Assembly (NCBI GenBank): GCA_904846145.1
Contig: CAJGZL010000001.1
Coordinates: 2,976,001-3,040,000 of the forward strand
DNA length: 64,000 nucleotides
Origin: Psychrobacter immobilis
GTDB taxonomy: Bacteria; Pseudomonadota; Gammaproteobacteria; Pseudomonadales; Moraxellaceae
Direction of reading: 5' to 3'
The notes beneath the pieces are model-generated. The model was given only the letters and a program-made list of their open reading frames with translations, was not told the origin of the DNA and did not search any database. The position numbers and the translations under genes are program-made. Shown here in pieces: positions 26,570-34,675 of this stretch (positions are counted from its first letter, which is position 1; each line of letters starts with the position of its first letter).

Positions 26570-27133
26570 TTAGCTAAGCTCTAAGTGACCAGCAAGCTTT
26601 CGATAATCACCCGCCAGCGTCCCACCACCTGAGCAGAATGCGTTAAGCGCGTACTTATCCTGTGCATCAATGGTCAGCTTACCGTCTTTAAATTGCAAAA
26701 ATGTGGCGATATCATTGGCTACGGTTTTAAAAATAACCCCATGCGCCTTATCTTGACCAACTAGCGTCGCGGTACCGTCAAAGCTGCAAGTTGGTTTTTT
26801 GATATCACTACGCGAGCGCACTTTTATATCTATGCTTTGATTATCAATGGCTCTTATTATCACACCTGTCCAATCATAGCCTTGCGCGCGCTTATTATAA
26901 TCTTCAGTTGCATAGTCACCGTTTACCATTTGCAGAGCTGGCGAGAGATCGGCTTGTATTTTAGTAGCAGGCTGCATGACTGTATTTGGAGTAACTGTAC
27001 TTGGAATAACGGTAGCTGGAGCGCTAGGATTTTGCACATTTGGCGATACGTTATTGCAACCCGTCAAAGCAGTAAAAGCAGTCGCCAAAATTAGTAAACT
27101 AGTAGATAAGCGTGTCGGTAAATTTAGAATCAT
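26570..27133 (-). CDS. Hypothetical lipoprotein
   Basis: A 187-residue protein with a lipoprotein signal: positively charged start, hydrophobic core and lipobox ALTGC with Cys26. A Pro/Thr/Val-rich spacer (about residues 30-60) leads to a small C-terminal domain with two cysteines (PTCSFDG and NAFCSGGG), which could form a disulfide. Homologues in Moraxellaceae are annotated only as hypothetical, and no functional motif is seen. It sits between sat and the sulfate-binding genes but points the other way, so a sulfate role is not implied. Confidence 0.7.
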   Translation of the reverse strand: MILNLPTRLSTSLLILATAFTALTGCNNVSPNVQNPSAPATVIPSTVTPNTVMQPATKIQADLSPALQMVNGDYATEDYNKRAQGYDWTGVIIRAIDNQSIDIKVRSRSDIKKPTCSFDGTATLVGQDKAHGVIFKTVANDIATFLQFKDGKLTIDAQDKYALNAFCSGGGTLAGDYRKLAGHLELS

Positions 27134-27410
27134 GCGAAAATCTCACCAAATAAAGTGTGTTTAGCTAATAGAGGGCAATAGTCAAATTCTTTTAAGCGAG
27201 CACATTATGCCACATTAGCAAAAAACAGTCTTAATAATTAGCTTAGCAAAGCTTAATACTTATTTTATTAAAGAATGGCTCTAGAGTCTAAATACTATAT
27301 GACAACCCTTATGCCAAATTAATAGTTTAATAGCCTTATTTGGCACTAAGAGGGCTGTAGATAAGCTGCTAGCATAGCGCTAATTACTCTCAATCTGGCA
27401 GAAATTCCAC

Positions 27411-28487
27411 ATGCAAACTAACTCTTTTTCTTTGCCGTATAAGCTGCTGTTAACCAGCGCACTTGCAACGACCCTGTTAGTGACAGGCTGCAATCAAACC
27501 CAATCTGATGTTAACGGCACCGATAATCAGGCGAATCAAGATATTGAGTTACTCAATGTCTCTTATGATGTATCACGCGACTTTTATAAAGAATACAATC
27601 CTTTATTCATCAAAGATTATAAAAGCAAAAATCCAGCTATTGAGTTAGCTATTAATCAATCTCATGGTGGATCGAGCAGACAAGCTTTGTCTGTCGCTAA
27701 TGGTTTGCAGGCTGATGTCGTCACCTTAAATCAAGCGAGTGATATGAATTTGTTGGTTGAAAAGGGTTTAGTAAGTGCTAATTGGCAACAAGCATTGCCT
27801 AATAACGCCATACCTTACACCAGTACGATGGTGTTATTGGTGCGTACGGGTAACCCCAAAAATATTAATGATTGGCAAGATTTGGCTCGTAATGATATCA
27901 AAGTGGTTATGCCTAATCCAAAGATCAGCGGTACCGCGCGCTATGCGTTTTTAGGCGCTTATGGTTACGGCTTACAACACTTTAAAGAAACCACTCAGAA
28001 CCCCGCCCAAACCAACAGCTACATGAAAAATTTACTAGCAAACGTGGTGACTTACGATAATGGTGCGCGTGCAGCGACGACTAGCTTTACTCAACGTGGC
28101 CTCGGTGATGTGCTGATAACCACTGAAAACGAGGCGCATTTGGCTGCTAGCAAGCACGCTAAAGGCAAAGTGGAGATTATCTATCCTAGCTATTCAATAA
28201 AGATCAATAATCCTGTAGCTGTTAATAAAGTAGTCACAGATAAAAAAGGCAACACTGATGCGGCTAATGACTATCTAAAGGGGCTATGGGACAAGCCTGC
28301 TCAAGAGCTGATGGCAAAGATGTACTTACGTCCTAGTGATAGTCAAATCCTAGCGGCCCATCAAGATGTTTTGCCGCCCATTAAAACTTTTGAACCTGTA
28401 GCCGTATTTGGCTCATGGCAGCAAATTATGGCTGAATTTTTTGTTGATGGTGGCGTATTTGATCAATTGGCTACTATTAAACAGTGA
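27411..28487 (+). CDS. Sulfate ABC transporter substrate-binding lipoprotein, copy 1
   Basis: A 358-residue Sbp/CysP-family protein with lipobox VTGC (Cys27) in place of the cleaved signal peptide of E. coli Sbp. Family hallmarks are LLNVSYDVSRDFYKEYNPLF, NQSHGGSSRQALSVANGLQAD (sulfate-contacting GGSS) and GARAATTSFTQRGLGDVL. It should be anchored to the membrane and deliver sulfate (or thiosulfate) to CysT/CysW. It is about 60% identical by eye to the next gene, so the two arose by tandem duplication. A hairpin at 28537-28568 may end transcription before copy 2. Confidence 0.93.
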   Translation: MQTNSFSLPYKLLLTSALATTLLVTGCNQTQSDVNGTDNQANQDIELLNVSYDVSRDFYKEYNPLFIKDYKSKNPAIELAINQSHGGSSRQALSVANGLQADVVTLNQASDMNLLVEKGLVSANWQQALPNNAIPYTSTMVLLVRTGNPKNINDWQDLARNDIKVVMPNPKISGTARYAFLGAYGYGLQHFKETTQNPAQTNSYMKNLLANVVTYDNGARAATTSFTQRGLGDVLITTENEAHLAASKHAKGKVEIIYPSYSIKINNPVAVNKVVTDKKGNTDAANDYLKGLWDKPAQELMAKMYLRPSDSQILAAHQDVLPPIKTFEPVAVFGSWQQIMAEFFVDGGVFDQLATIKQ

Positions 28488-28536
28488 TGAGTGATTAAGT
28501 GGTCGCAAGTTCTAAATAACTGATAGTGCTACTATT

Positions 28537-28568
28537 TGTCAAATGAGACGCTGTGACTCATTTTTTAT
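28537..28568 (+). terminator. Possible terminator between the two sulfate-binding genes
   Basis: AAATGAG-(acgctgtga)-CTCATTTTTT hairpin followed by a T run, 50 bp past the copy-1 stop. The stem is short, so partial read-through is likely. Confidence 0.6.
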
Positions 28569-28715
28569 CAATAGTCTTTAATTCGTATTATTCCATTTTG
28601 GCACAAACATACACATATTCGTCATTAAAGATAATAAGCTGACGCTGTTAGCATGGCTGCATTCAGTAATAAACATCAGCTCATAACCAAACTAACTATT
28701 ACCTTTGAGGCATTT

Positions 28716-29816
28716 ATGAAATCTTACGCAGCAAGCTCTTTATTCGGTAAATCAAAAAACAGTAAGGCACTGAGTGCACTGAGCATCGCGGGTGTTGCTA
28801 TGACTTTAGGGCTAACAGCCTGTAGCAGCAATGACACCGCAGAGACGACTAACGCGGACGGCACAGTAGCCGAAAACATCGAGCTACTCAACGTCTCCTA
28901 CGATGTCGCTCGTGACTTTTATAAAGGCTATAACCCATTATTTATTGAGCAGTACAAAGCGGACAATCCTGGTGCCAACATCTCAGTCAATCAGTCTCAT
29001 GGTGGCTCAAGCAAACAAGCGTCGTCAGTGGCGAGCGGTCTGCAAGCGGATGTCGCGACCATGAATCAAGGCTCTGATATTGAGCTTCTTGAAAACGCAG
29101 GTTTGGTCGCCAGCGATTGGGAAGGGCAGTTCCCTGACAATGCCGTACCTTTTACCAGCACTATTGTGTTCTTAGTGCGTAAAGATAATCCAAAAAACAT
29201 CAAGGACTGGGAAGATTTGACCCAACCAGGACTTGAGATTGTCATGGCCAATCCAAAAGTGACGGGTAATGGTCGCTATGCATTCTTAGGTGCTTATGGC
29301 TATGGACTACATGCTTTTGATAATGATGAATCAAAAGCTAAAGGCTATGTCAAAGATATGCTCAAAAACGTTAAAGTTTATGAGAATGGTGGCCGTGCAG
29401 CGACAACTACCTTTGTGCAACGCGGTATCGGCGATGTGCTCGTGACTTTTGAGAATGAGGCTAATCTAGCCGCTACTGATTTTGGTAAAGGGGAAGTCGA
29501 TATTGTCTATCCTAAGTACTCTATTAAATCAGAAAGCCCAGTCGCTATCGTCAATACAGTGACCGATAAAAAAGGCACCACTGCCGCTGCCAAAGCTTAT
29601 CTTGATTATCTATGGAGCGAGCCTGCTCAGCAACTAGCTGCTGATCTGTACTTGCGTCCTAGCGTACAAAGCGTACTTGATAAAAACAGTGACAAGCTAC
29701 CAGCTATTGAAACCTTCCGCCCTAACGATGCGTTTGGGTCTTGGGATGAAATCATGGGTACCTTCTTTAGTGACAATGGGGTGTTCGATCAGTTATCGAT
29801 TAACGCGCCACAGTAG
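28716..29816 (+). CDS. sbp: Sulfate ABC transporter substrate-binding lipoprotein, copy 2
   Basis: A 366-residue Sbp-family lipoprotein with lipobox LTAC (Cys36). The start is placed at ATG 28716 because TTTGAGG sits 5 bp upstream. The in-frame ATG at 28653 lies inside an upstream block that is also conserved, as non-coding, before copy 1. LLNVSYDVARDFYKGYNPLF, the GGSS sulfate loop and GGRAATTTFVQRGIGDVL match the family. It lies directly upstream of cysT-cysW-cysA. An attenuator-like hairpin at 29903-29945 separates it from cysT, a common way to give binding protein in excess over permease. Confidence 0.94.
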   Translation: MKSYAASSLFGKSKNSKALSALSIAGVAMTLGLTACSSNDTAETTNADGTVAENIELLNVSYDVARDFYKGYNPLFIEQYKADNPGANISVNQSHGGSSKQASSVASGLQADVATMNQGSDIELLENAGLVASDWEGQFPDNAVPFTSTIVFLVRKDNPKNIKDWEDLTQPGLEIVMANPKVTGNGRYAFLGAYGYGLHAFDNDESKAKGYVKDMLKNVKVYENGGRAATTTFVQRGIGDVLVTFENEANLAATDFGKGEVDIVYPKYSIKSESPVAIVNTVTDKKGTTAAAKAYLDYLWSEPAQQLAADLYLRPSVQSVLDKNSDKLPAIETFRPNDAFGSWDEIMGTFFSDNGVFDQLSINAPQ

Positions 29817-29902
29817 CATTGTTAATGCTGTAACATCGTTCAATAGTAGCGCTAACTATATTTGCAAAATGTATTTGCAACAACCAATCAAGTAGTGCTT
29901 TA

Positions 29903-29945
29903 AAAAGGACATGGCCACTTGTGCTATGTCCTTCTACTTTTTACC
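29903..29945 (+). terminator. Intra-operon hairpin between sbp and cysT
   Basis: AAAGGACATGGC-(cacttgt)-GCTATGTCCTT, followed by CTACTTTTT. This is an imperfect stem with a delayed T run, consistent with partial termination. Confidence 0.65.
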
Positions 29946-30010
29946 TCATGACTTAACTAAATAATAAAAATTAAGATTTGATTAGGCCTTAAGCAACAGG
30001 ACACTATTAT

Positions 30011-30913
30011 ATGAGTGCTGCAACTTCTCCTTCTAATAAACCCAATAATAAAAAGGGCTGGCTGATGCGCATGCGTCAGCGCAATGTGCTACCAGGGTTT
30101 GGGCTGAGTATGGGCATTACCGTCTTTAGCTTATCACTCTTGGTGGTGCTACCGTTTGCGATGATGGCTTATACGAGTACCCAGTTGGGGTGGATTGGGT
30201 TTTGGGAGGTGATCAGTCAGCCCCGTGTCGCCGCTGCTATTAAGCTGAGCTTATGGATGTCGTTTTTGGCGATGCTTACCAATTTGGTATTTGGTACGCT
30301 CGTGGCATGGGTACTCGTGCGCTATGAGTTTTGGGGTAAATCTTTGATTAACGCGCTAGTTGATTTACCCTTTGCCTTGCCAACCGCAGTGACGGGTATT
30401 TCACTGGCCACGCTCTATGCACCAAACGGCTTGATTGGGCAATATTTTGATAAGTTTGATATTCAGGTGGCTTTTACACCAATAGGAATTTGGCTGGCCT
30501 TAGTAGTGGTGAGCTTTCCGTTTATTGTTCGTGCCGTGCAGCCCGTACTCGCTGAGCTATCGGTCGAGTTTGAAGAGGCCGCAGCCGTTTTGGGCGCCAA
30601 TCGCTTGACGACTTTTACTAAGGTAATTATGCCTGAGCTGCTCCCTGCGATGCTCATGGGTGCTGGTATGATGTTTGCGCGCGCCACTGGCGAGTATGGC
30701 TCGGTGATTTTTATCGCCGGCAACATTCCTATGGAGACTGAGATTTTACCTATTATCATTATGAGTAAGCTTGAGCAGCTCAACCCTCAAGGCGGCTTTG
30801 ATGTACAAGGCGCTTCAGCGGTAGCACTATTCATGCTGATGATCTCTTTTGTTATTTTGTTAACCATTAATATTGTACAGTGGAAACTGTCGCGCCGCGT
30901 AGGAGCTCGCTGA
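30011..30913 (+). CDS. cysT: Sulfate ABC transporter permease CysT (CysU)
   Basis: A 300-residue inner-membrane permease with six predicted transmembrane segments and the cytoplasmic EAA loop EEAAAVLGANRLTTFTKVIM (about residues 190-209), which docks to CysA. LVDLPFALPTAVTGISLATL and ATGEYGSVIFIAGNIPMETE are typical of CysT. It is one base away from cysW (TGA-T-ATG), so the two are co-translated. An N-terminal Asn/Lys-rich tail of about 30 residues precedes the first membrane helix. Confidence 0.95.
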   Translation: MSAATSPSNKPNNKKGWLMRMRQRNVLPGFGLSMGITVFSLSLLVVLPFAMMAYTSTQLGWIGFWEVISQPRVAAAIKLSLWMSFLAMLTNLVFGTLVAWVLVRYEFWGKSLINALVDLPFALPTAVTGISLATLYAPNGLIGQYFDKFDIQVAFTPIGIWLALVVVSFPFIVRAVQPVLAELSVEFEEAAAVLGANRLTTFTKVIMPELLPAMLMGAGMMFARATGEYGSVIFIAGNIPMETEILPIIIMSKLEQLNPQGGFDVQGASAVALFMLMISFVILLTINIVQWKLSRRVGAR

Positions 30914-30914
30914 T

Positions 30915-31859
30915 ATGCAAATAGCCAATAGCTACGACTACCAAAGCAATCCTGCGACTAAGGATACCCCTTGGATTAGGCGCGTGTTCATTACCATTGC
31001 CGTATTATTCATGGTCATTATGCTAGTTGTTCCACTGCTAGCCGTATTCTATGAAGCTTTTAAAGACGGTTGGCAGTTATATATCGCCTCTTTAGTTGAT
31101 CCTGAAGCGCTACAAGCTATCAAGTTAACCATATTGACCGCAGGTATTGTACTGCCGATCAATATGGTGATGGGTATTGCTATCGCTTGGCTAGTGACTC
31201 GCTATCAGTTTAAAGGCAAGCAGTTGGTCACGACCTTACTTGACTTACCTTTCTCAGTATCACCCGTCGTTGCAGGCTTAATGTTTGTCTTATTATTTGG
31301 TCTTAATTCTACGGTCGGCGGCTGGTTTGAGAGCATGGGCTTTCAGATTATCTATGCCGTGCCAGGTATTATATTAGCGACGCTTTTTGTCACCTTTCCG
31401 TTTGTGGCGCGTGAGCTGATACCTTTGATGCAGACTCAAGGTGATTCAGAGGAGCAGGCGGCATTGACGCTTGGCGCAAGCGGCTGGCAGACCTTTTGGC
31501 ATATCACTTTGCCTAATATTAAATGGGCGTTGCTATATGGTTTGATATTAACCAATGCTCGCGCTATGGGTGAGTTCGGCGCGGTCAGCGTAGTATCCGG
31601 TCATATTCGCGGCGAGACTAATACCATGCCGCTACTGGTTGAGGTCGCTTATAATGATTATAACTTTACCGCCGCCTTTGCTTTATCGAGCATATTGGCA
31701 GCGCTAGCTTTAGTGACTTTGCTTATACAACAACTTATGACTAAATGGCAAGAGCGCAAGTTTGCCAAATCTGAGCGCCTAGTGAGTGCCCCTGAGCTGC
31801 CCGTTAGTGCCAATGCGACTGTTGATAAAACCGATAACAACATTAGGTTTGATAAATAG
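30915..31859 (+). CDS. cysW: Sulfate ABC transporter permease CysW
   Basis: A 314-residue permease partner of CysT. It has six membrane helices, LLDLPFSVSPVVAGLMFVLL and the EAA loop EEQAALTLGASGWQTFWHIT, followed by ARAMGEFGAVSVVSGHIRGE, a CysW hallmark. RBS GTAGGAG lies inside the end of cysT. The C-terminal tail (about residues 275-314) is polar and variable. It forms the transmembrane channel with CysT for sulfate uptake. Confidence 0.95.
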   Translation: MQIANSYDYQSNPATKDTPWIRRVFITIAVLFMVIMLVVPLLAVFYEAFKDGWQLYIASLVDPEALQAIKLTILTAGIVLPINMVMGIAIAWLVTRYQFKGKQLVTTLLDLPFSVSPVVAGLMFVLLFGLNSTVGGWFESMGFQIIYAVPGIILATLFVTFPFVARELIPLMQTQGDSEEQAALTLGASGWQTFWHITLPNIKWALLYGLILTNARAMGEFGAVSVVSGHIRGETNTMPLLVEVAYNDYNFTAAFALSSILAALALVTLLIQQLMTKWQERKFAKSERLVSAPELPVSANATVDKTDNNIRFDK

Positions 31860-31923
31860 CTAGGCTTGACAAATAGATAGTCAAATAGACCATAGACAAA
31901 AAGACATAATAAGAGACGTTACT

Positions 31924-32646
31924 ATGAGTATTGAAATTCGAGAAGTTAACAAGAGCTTTGGTGACTTCAACGCGCTAAATAATATAAATATCACCGTACC
32001 TACGGGTAAGCTGACGACTCTGCTTGGACCATCAGGCTGTGGTAAGACAACCCTTTTACGTATTATTGCAGGGCTTGAGTACGCCGATTCTGGGCAGGTG
32101 CTCTTTGATGAGCTGGATGTGACCAATACACCAGTACAAAAACGCAATATCGGCTTTATGTTTCAGCATTATGCGCTGTTTCGTCATAAAAACATCGCCG
32201 ATAATATCGCTTTTGGGCTGACACTTTTACCCAAAAGCGAGCGTCCAAGTAAGGCGGATATCAATAAGCGCGTCGATGAATTGTTAGAGCTGGTACAACT
32301 ACCGCAGATTGCTAACGCTTACCCGCATCAGCTCTCCGGTGGTCAGCGTCAGCGAATTGCGCTAGCACGGGCGTTAGCAGTAAAACCCAAGCTGTTACTA
32401 CTCGATGAGCCGTTTGGGGCACTCGATGCCAAGGTACGTAAAGAGCTGCGTACTTGGCTCAAAAACATTCACCATGAGCTGGGTATCACCAGCATCATGG
32501 TGACACATGATCAAGAAGAGGCGCGAGCGATATCAGATGAGATTGTGGTGATGAACCATGGTCGCGTTGAGCAAGTCGGCACCTCAGAGCAGCTGATTCA
32601 TCATCCTGCGAATAGATTTGTTAGCGACTTTCTGGATATTGTTTAA
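31924..32646 (+). CDS. cysA: Sulfate ABC transporter ATPase CysA, short form
   Basis: A 240-residue ABC ATPase with a full set of motifs: Walker [14 protein letters not shown]-loop MFQHYALF, signature [15 protein letters not shown], Walker [13 protein letters not shown] and H-loop MVTHDQEEA. It stops right after the nucleotide-binding domain ([11 protein letters not shown]), so it lacks the roughly 110-residue C-terminal regulatory (TOBE-like) region of E. coli CysA (365). An IS begins 6 bp later, but the TAA stop lies partly in the duplicated target (AAATTTTT), so it predates the insertion and the short form is native. Confidence 0.92.
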   Translation: MSIEIREVNKSFGDFNALNNINITVPTGKLTTLLGPSGCGKTTLLRIIAGLEYADSGQVLFDELDVTNTPVQKRNIGFMFQHYALFRHKNIADNIAFGLTLLPKSERPSKADINKRVDELLELVQLPQIANAYPHQLSGGQRQRIALARALAVKPKLLLLDEPFGALDAKVRKELRTWLKNIHHELGITSIMVTHDQEEARAISDEIVVMNHGRVEQVGTSEQLIHHPANRFVSDFLDIV

Positions 32647-32652
32647 ATTTTT
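32645..32652. repeat. Target-site duplication, left copy (AAATTTTT)
   Basis: An exact 8-bp match with 33716-33723 on the far side of the insertion sequence. It includes the last two bases of the cysA stop codon. Confidence 0.93.
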
Positions 32653-32696
32653 GGTGTAATGGACATTATTCATGCTAGAAAGTAGAACGTAGTCGC

Positions 32697-32717
32697 TAAT
32701 GGACATAATTCATGCTA
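32697..32717. repeat. Subterminal direct copy of the IS end sequence
   Basis: TAATGGACATAATTCATGCTA matches the outer left end (32657-32677) at 20 of 21 bases, in direct orientation 40 bp inside. It overlaps the transposase stop codon and may be a second transposase-binding site. Confidence 0.8.
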
Positions 32718-33640
32718 TTTGAGTGACTTTGACCCTAGAAAGTCTTTAATAAACCGTAACTTACGATGCTCATTTAGACCATGATGACTGTGTAATTGTC
32801 GCTTTAATTCACTAAATAACCCTTCAAGAGAATTTGTGGTGTTGGGCACGTCCAAATGCTCATATTCTCGATAAGTGAATAGCCAATCGCTATTGGTTCT
32901 GAGGCTTCGATAAGCACTTCTAAGACGCTTATGTGTGTACCACGTTTTACCCGTATCTTCATTAGTACTACGTTCATCAAGATAGTCTTCATGAGTTAAA
33001 CACCACTGATCTAAGCGCTCTACGAAGTCGGATTTATCGAGCTGTGTTAAGTTTGAAGTGAGGTATCTAAGCTCAATACTAGCGATGTTCTTAGGACGAC
33101 GAGTTAAATAACGAGTCACTATTTGTACTTGATGGAACTGGCACATCTGACAAGGGATGCTGCTAAACAGGGCTCTCAGTCCTCGTCTTCCATCACAGGT
33201 GATGCTTTGTATATCAACGCCTGACGATGCTAAGAGATCAATCCCTTGCTTGTAGGCACTGTTGGTTTCATGACTCACTATCGCGTAATAAAGTACGGTT
33301 CTAGTCGTGTTATCCATAAAGACCATCAAACCAAACTTGCGACCAAAGTAAGTGGTGTCCATGATGACATTAGCAGTCTCAGGACGTTTAATCTGATACT
33401 CAATACTGACTTTATCTAACCGCCTTTGTATGGTTTTAACACTACAGTGGTACTTATCAGCCAGTTGTTTGTAGGTCTGTTTACCTTGAGTATATTGAGT
33501 CCAAAGCGTTTGATTATTTAGTCTGATACCACCTAAAAACTGCCGCCTGCAAGCTAGACATTGATACTGCTGTTTGCCAAGCTTACGTCCATTCTTCTTG
33601 GTATGTTTATCACTACAAAAAGGGCAGTTTTTTGATTCAT
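32715..33640 (-). pseudogene. IS transposase (DDE, zinc-binding IS256 variant) with an out-of-frame start
   Basis: The best start is ATG at 33640, with AAGGA about 10 nt upstream. That frame ends after 28 codons. The -1 frame, reached at an A6 tract (33628-33633) five codons in, continues unbroken to 32715 and gives about 308 residues. That frame holds an N-terminal zinc ribbon (NCPFC...CLAC), a helix-turn-helix stretch (KQTYKQLADKYHCSVKTIQR) and the catalytic Asp-Asp-Glu residues in MDTTYFGRK, ITCDGRRG and TNSLEGLFSELKR, with a CQMCQFH zinc site between the last two. One more A would restore the frame. Either the copy is dead by a 1-base loss or it uses slippage. The intact in-frame ATG at 33362 would give only a C-terminal 215-residue piece. 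Confidence 0.8.
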
Positions 33641-33715
33641 GGTGTTGATTCCTTGCAAATCCAGACAGTATATAGCTTTAGACCCTATTACAGCATGAAA
33701 AATGTCCATTACACC

Positions 33716-33723
33716 AAATTTTT
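33716..33723. repeat. Target-site duplication, right copy (AAATTTTT)
   Basis: Exact partner of 32645-32652 at the other end of the insertion sequence. Confidence 0.93.
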
Positions 33724-33766
33724 AGGTTCTTAAAACTATTATCTATGACCATTGATCTGACATAAC

Positions 33767-33807
33767 AAAACCCCTATAGGCCAGCTAGCGTATAGGGGTT
33801 TTGTTAT
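33767..33807. terminator. Bidirectional terminator between the IS and arsR
   Basis: ACAAAACCCCTATA-(ggccagctagcg)-TATAGGGGTTTTGT hairpin. It ends the arsR-like gene and, before the IS inserted, probably the sulfate transport operon too. Confidence 0.88.
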
Positions 33808-33849
33808 GCACAAAGGCAGATAATATATTACAGTTAAAGTAGAGAAAAA

Positions 33850-34164
33850 CTAACGTACGTTGTCCTTTTGCTCTACCAAAGTACTATACGTTGTCTGTAA
33901 TATATCCTGACACCAAAGCGGAAGATCATCCGCCATTTCATACCACATCCAAGTTCCATCGCGCACCGCCTTTAATATACCCAATTTTTTTAGGTGATTC
34001 AAATGACGAGATATAGTCGGTTGTGGTTGCTCAAGTATCTCAACAAGCTCGCCTACGCAGCGAGCTTCTTTTTGAAACAAAATTTGAAATAGCTTTAATC
34101 GTGTAGGGTCAGACAGCACTTTGAACAACTCAACGGGTTGAATAATAAAGCTATTGTCAGACAT
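33850..34164 (-). CDS. ArsR/SmtB-family winged-helix repressor
   Basis: A 104-residue regulator with the ArsR fold: KVLSDPTRLKLFQIL at the N-terminus and the recognition helix region QPQPTISRHLNHLKKLGILK, followed by the wing KAVRDGTWMWYEM. The metal-site helix reads ARCVGELVE, with one cysteine instead of the two or three (ELCVCDL) of arsenite-sensing ArsR. A second cysteine lies near the C-terminus (LWCQDIL). It may therefore sense another metal or a redox signal. It has no target gene downstream. RBS GGAG lies 7 nt before the ATG. A dyad at 34236-34249 is a likely operator. Confidence 0.88.
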   Translation of the reverse strand: MSDNSFIIQPVELFKVLSDPTRLKLFQILFQKEARCVGELVEILEQPQPTISRHLNHLKKLGILKAVRDGTWMWYEMADDLPLWCQDILQTTYSTLVEQKDNVR

Positions 34165-34235
34165 AAACTATCTCCATATATCATAATAATTATTGATGTG
34201 CTTCTAACTAATCACCTATAAGTTATTGAAATACC

Positions 34236-34249
34236 TGAATAAGTATTCA
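34236..34249. promoter_or_regulatory. ArsR/SmtB-type operator candidate
   Basis: TGAATA-AG-TATTCA is a 6-2-6 dyad like the core of SmtB/ArsR operators (TGAAnA..TnTTCA). It lies 72 bp upstream of the arsR-like start, so autoregulation is plausible. Confidence 0.5.
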
Positions 34250-34540
34250 CTGCTAGGTAGTAAACGTGTCAGTAGCGTGTGCAATATAACAAATTATGAT
34301 AATAAAAACATTTTAATCTAATGAAACAATGACAGTTGTTACTGTTTAACATCAAAACACTACCTTTTGTCATTTAACCGAAAGCCGTGACTATATTTGA
34401 GTTACCGATTATTCAATATTATATTAGGTATGGTTCATATCTTAATAGGAGTAGAGTCATCTCAATGTTACTAAGTAATTAAATAGCTAAACCAAGTAGG
34501 TAAATAATCAAAGATAAAAGTTGTAAAAGTTATTGTAAAT

Positions 34541-34559
34541 GCTAATAATTATCGTTATT
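34541..34559. promoter_or_regulatory. Fur-box candidate upstream of bfd
   Basis: GCTAATAATTATCGTTATT matches the 19-bp Fur consensus (read as GATAATGATTATCATTATC) at 15 of 19 positions. It lies about 120 bp before the bfd start. Fur control of bfd is known in E. coli and Pseudomonas. Confidence 0.6.
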
Positions 34560-34675
34560 ATAACAACGTAATAAATGTCTTAGCACAAACGAGCTTTTTA
34601 AAGCTAAAGGCGCGGTCATTGTCTAAGATTCGATATTTTGTAAAACGATAGTTGCTATATAGCAGGAGCAAGTCT

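Larger units (their letters stand above)
27339..28657. promoter_or_regulatory. Duplicated upstream blocks of the two sulfate-binding genes
   Basis: The spacers before the two paralogues share short blocks in the same order: TTTGGCAC (27339-27346 and 28597-28604), AAGCTG (27363-27368 and 28636-28641) and TAGCAT[AG]GC (27370-27378 and 28649-28657). This suggests that the control region was duplicated with the gene and that each copy has its own promoter. The blocks may be promoter or CysB-related, but which is not resolved. Confidence 0.4.
32653..33715 (-). mobile_element. IS256-like insertion sequence (zinc-binding transposase variant), 1063 bp
   Basis: The element is bounded by 24-bp terminal inverted repeats matching at 23 positions: GGTGTAATGGACATT[A/T]TTCATGCT at 32653-32676 and, inverted, 33692-33715. 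An 8-bp AAATTTTT duplication flanks it, so the ends are defined to the base and the insertion is recent. A single transposase gene fills it on the minus strand. An extra copy of the end sequence (TAATGGACATAATTCATGCTA, 32697-32717) lies just inside the left end. It has inserted between cysA and its downstream terminator region. Confidence 0.92.
34165..34675. other. 511-bp divergent regulatory region between arsR and bfd
   Basis: A very AT-rich spacer. It holds the arsR RBS and promoter region, a SmtB-type dyad (34236-34249) and a Fur-box candidate (34541-34559). No coding frame or RNA gene is supported. Confidence 0.55.

Noticed and set aside
27339..27356. Sigma-54-like promoter (TGGCAC with GC 12 bp later) before sulfate-binding copy 1.
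   Set aside because: The -12 part is GGGC rather than TTGC, and the copy-2 leader lacks the spacing; sulfate genes are not usually sigma-54 controlled.
28653..28715. The upstream ATG at 28653 as start of the second sulfate-binding protein.
   Set aside because: It lies inside a block also conserved in the non-coding leader of copy 1; ATG 28716 has a good RBS and gives a proper lipoprotein signal.
32640..32660. CysA looked truncated by the insertion sequence.
   Set aside because: The stop codon is upstream of, and partly in, the target-site duplication, so it existed before insertion.
34177..34198. Possible Fur or operator site just upstream of the arsR-like gene (AATAATTATT palindrome).
   Set aside because: Only about 12 of 19 matches to Fur, in a very AT-rich stretch; not distinguishable from chance.
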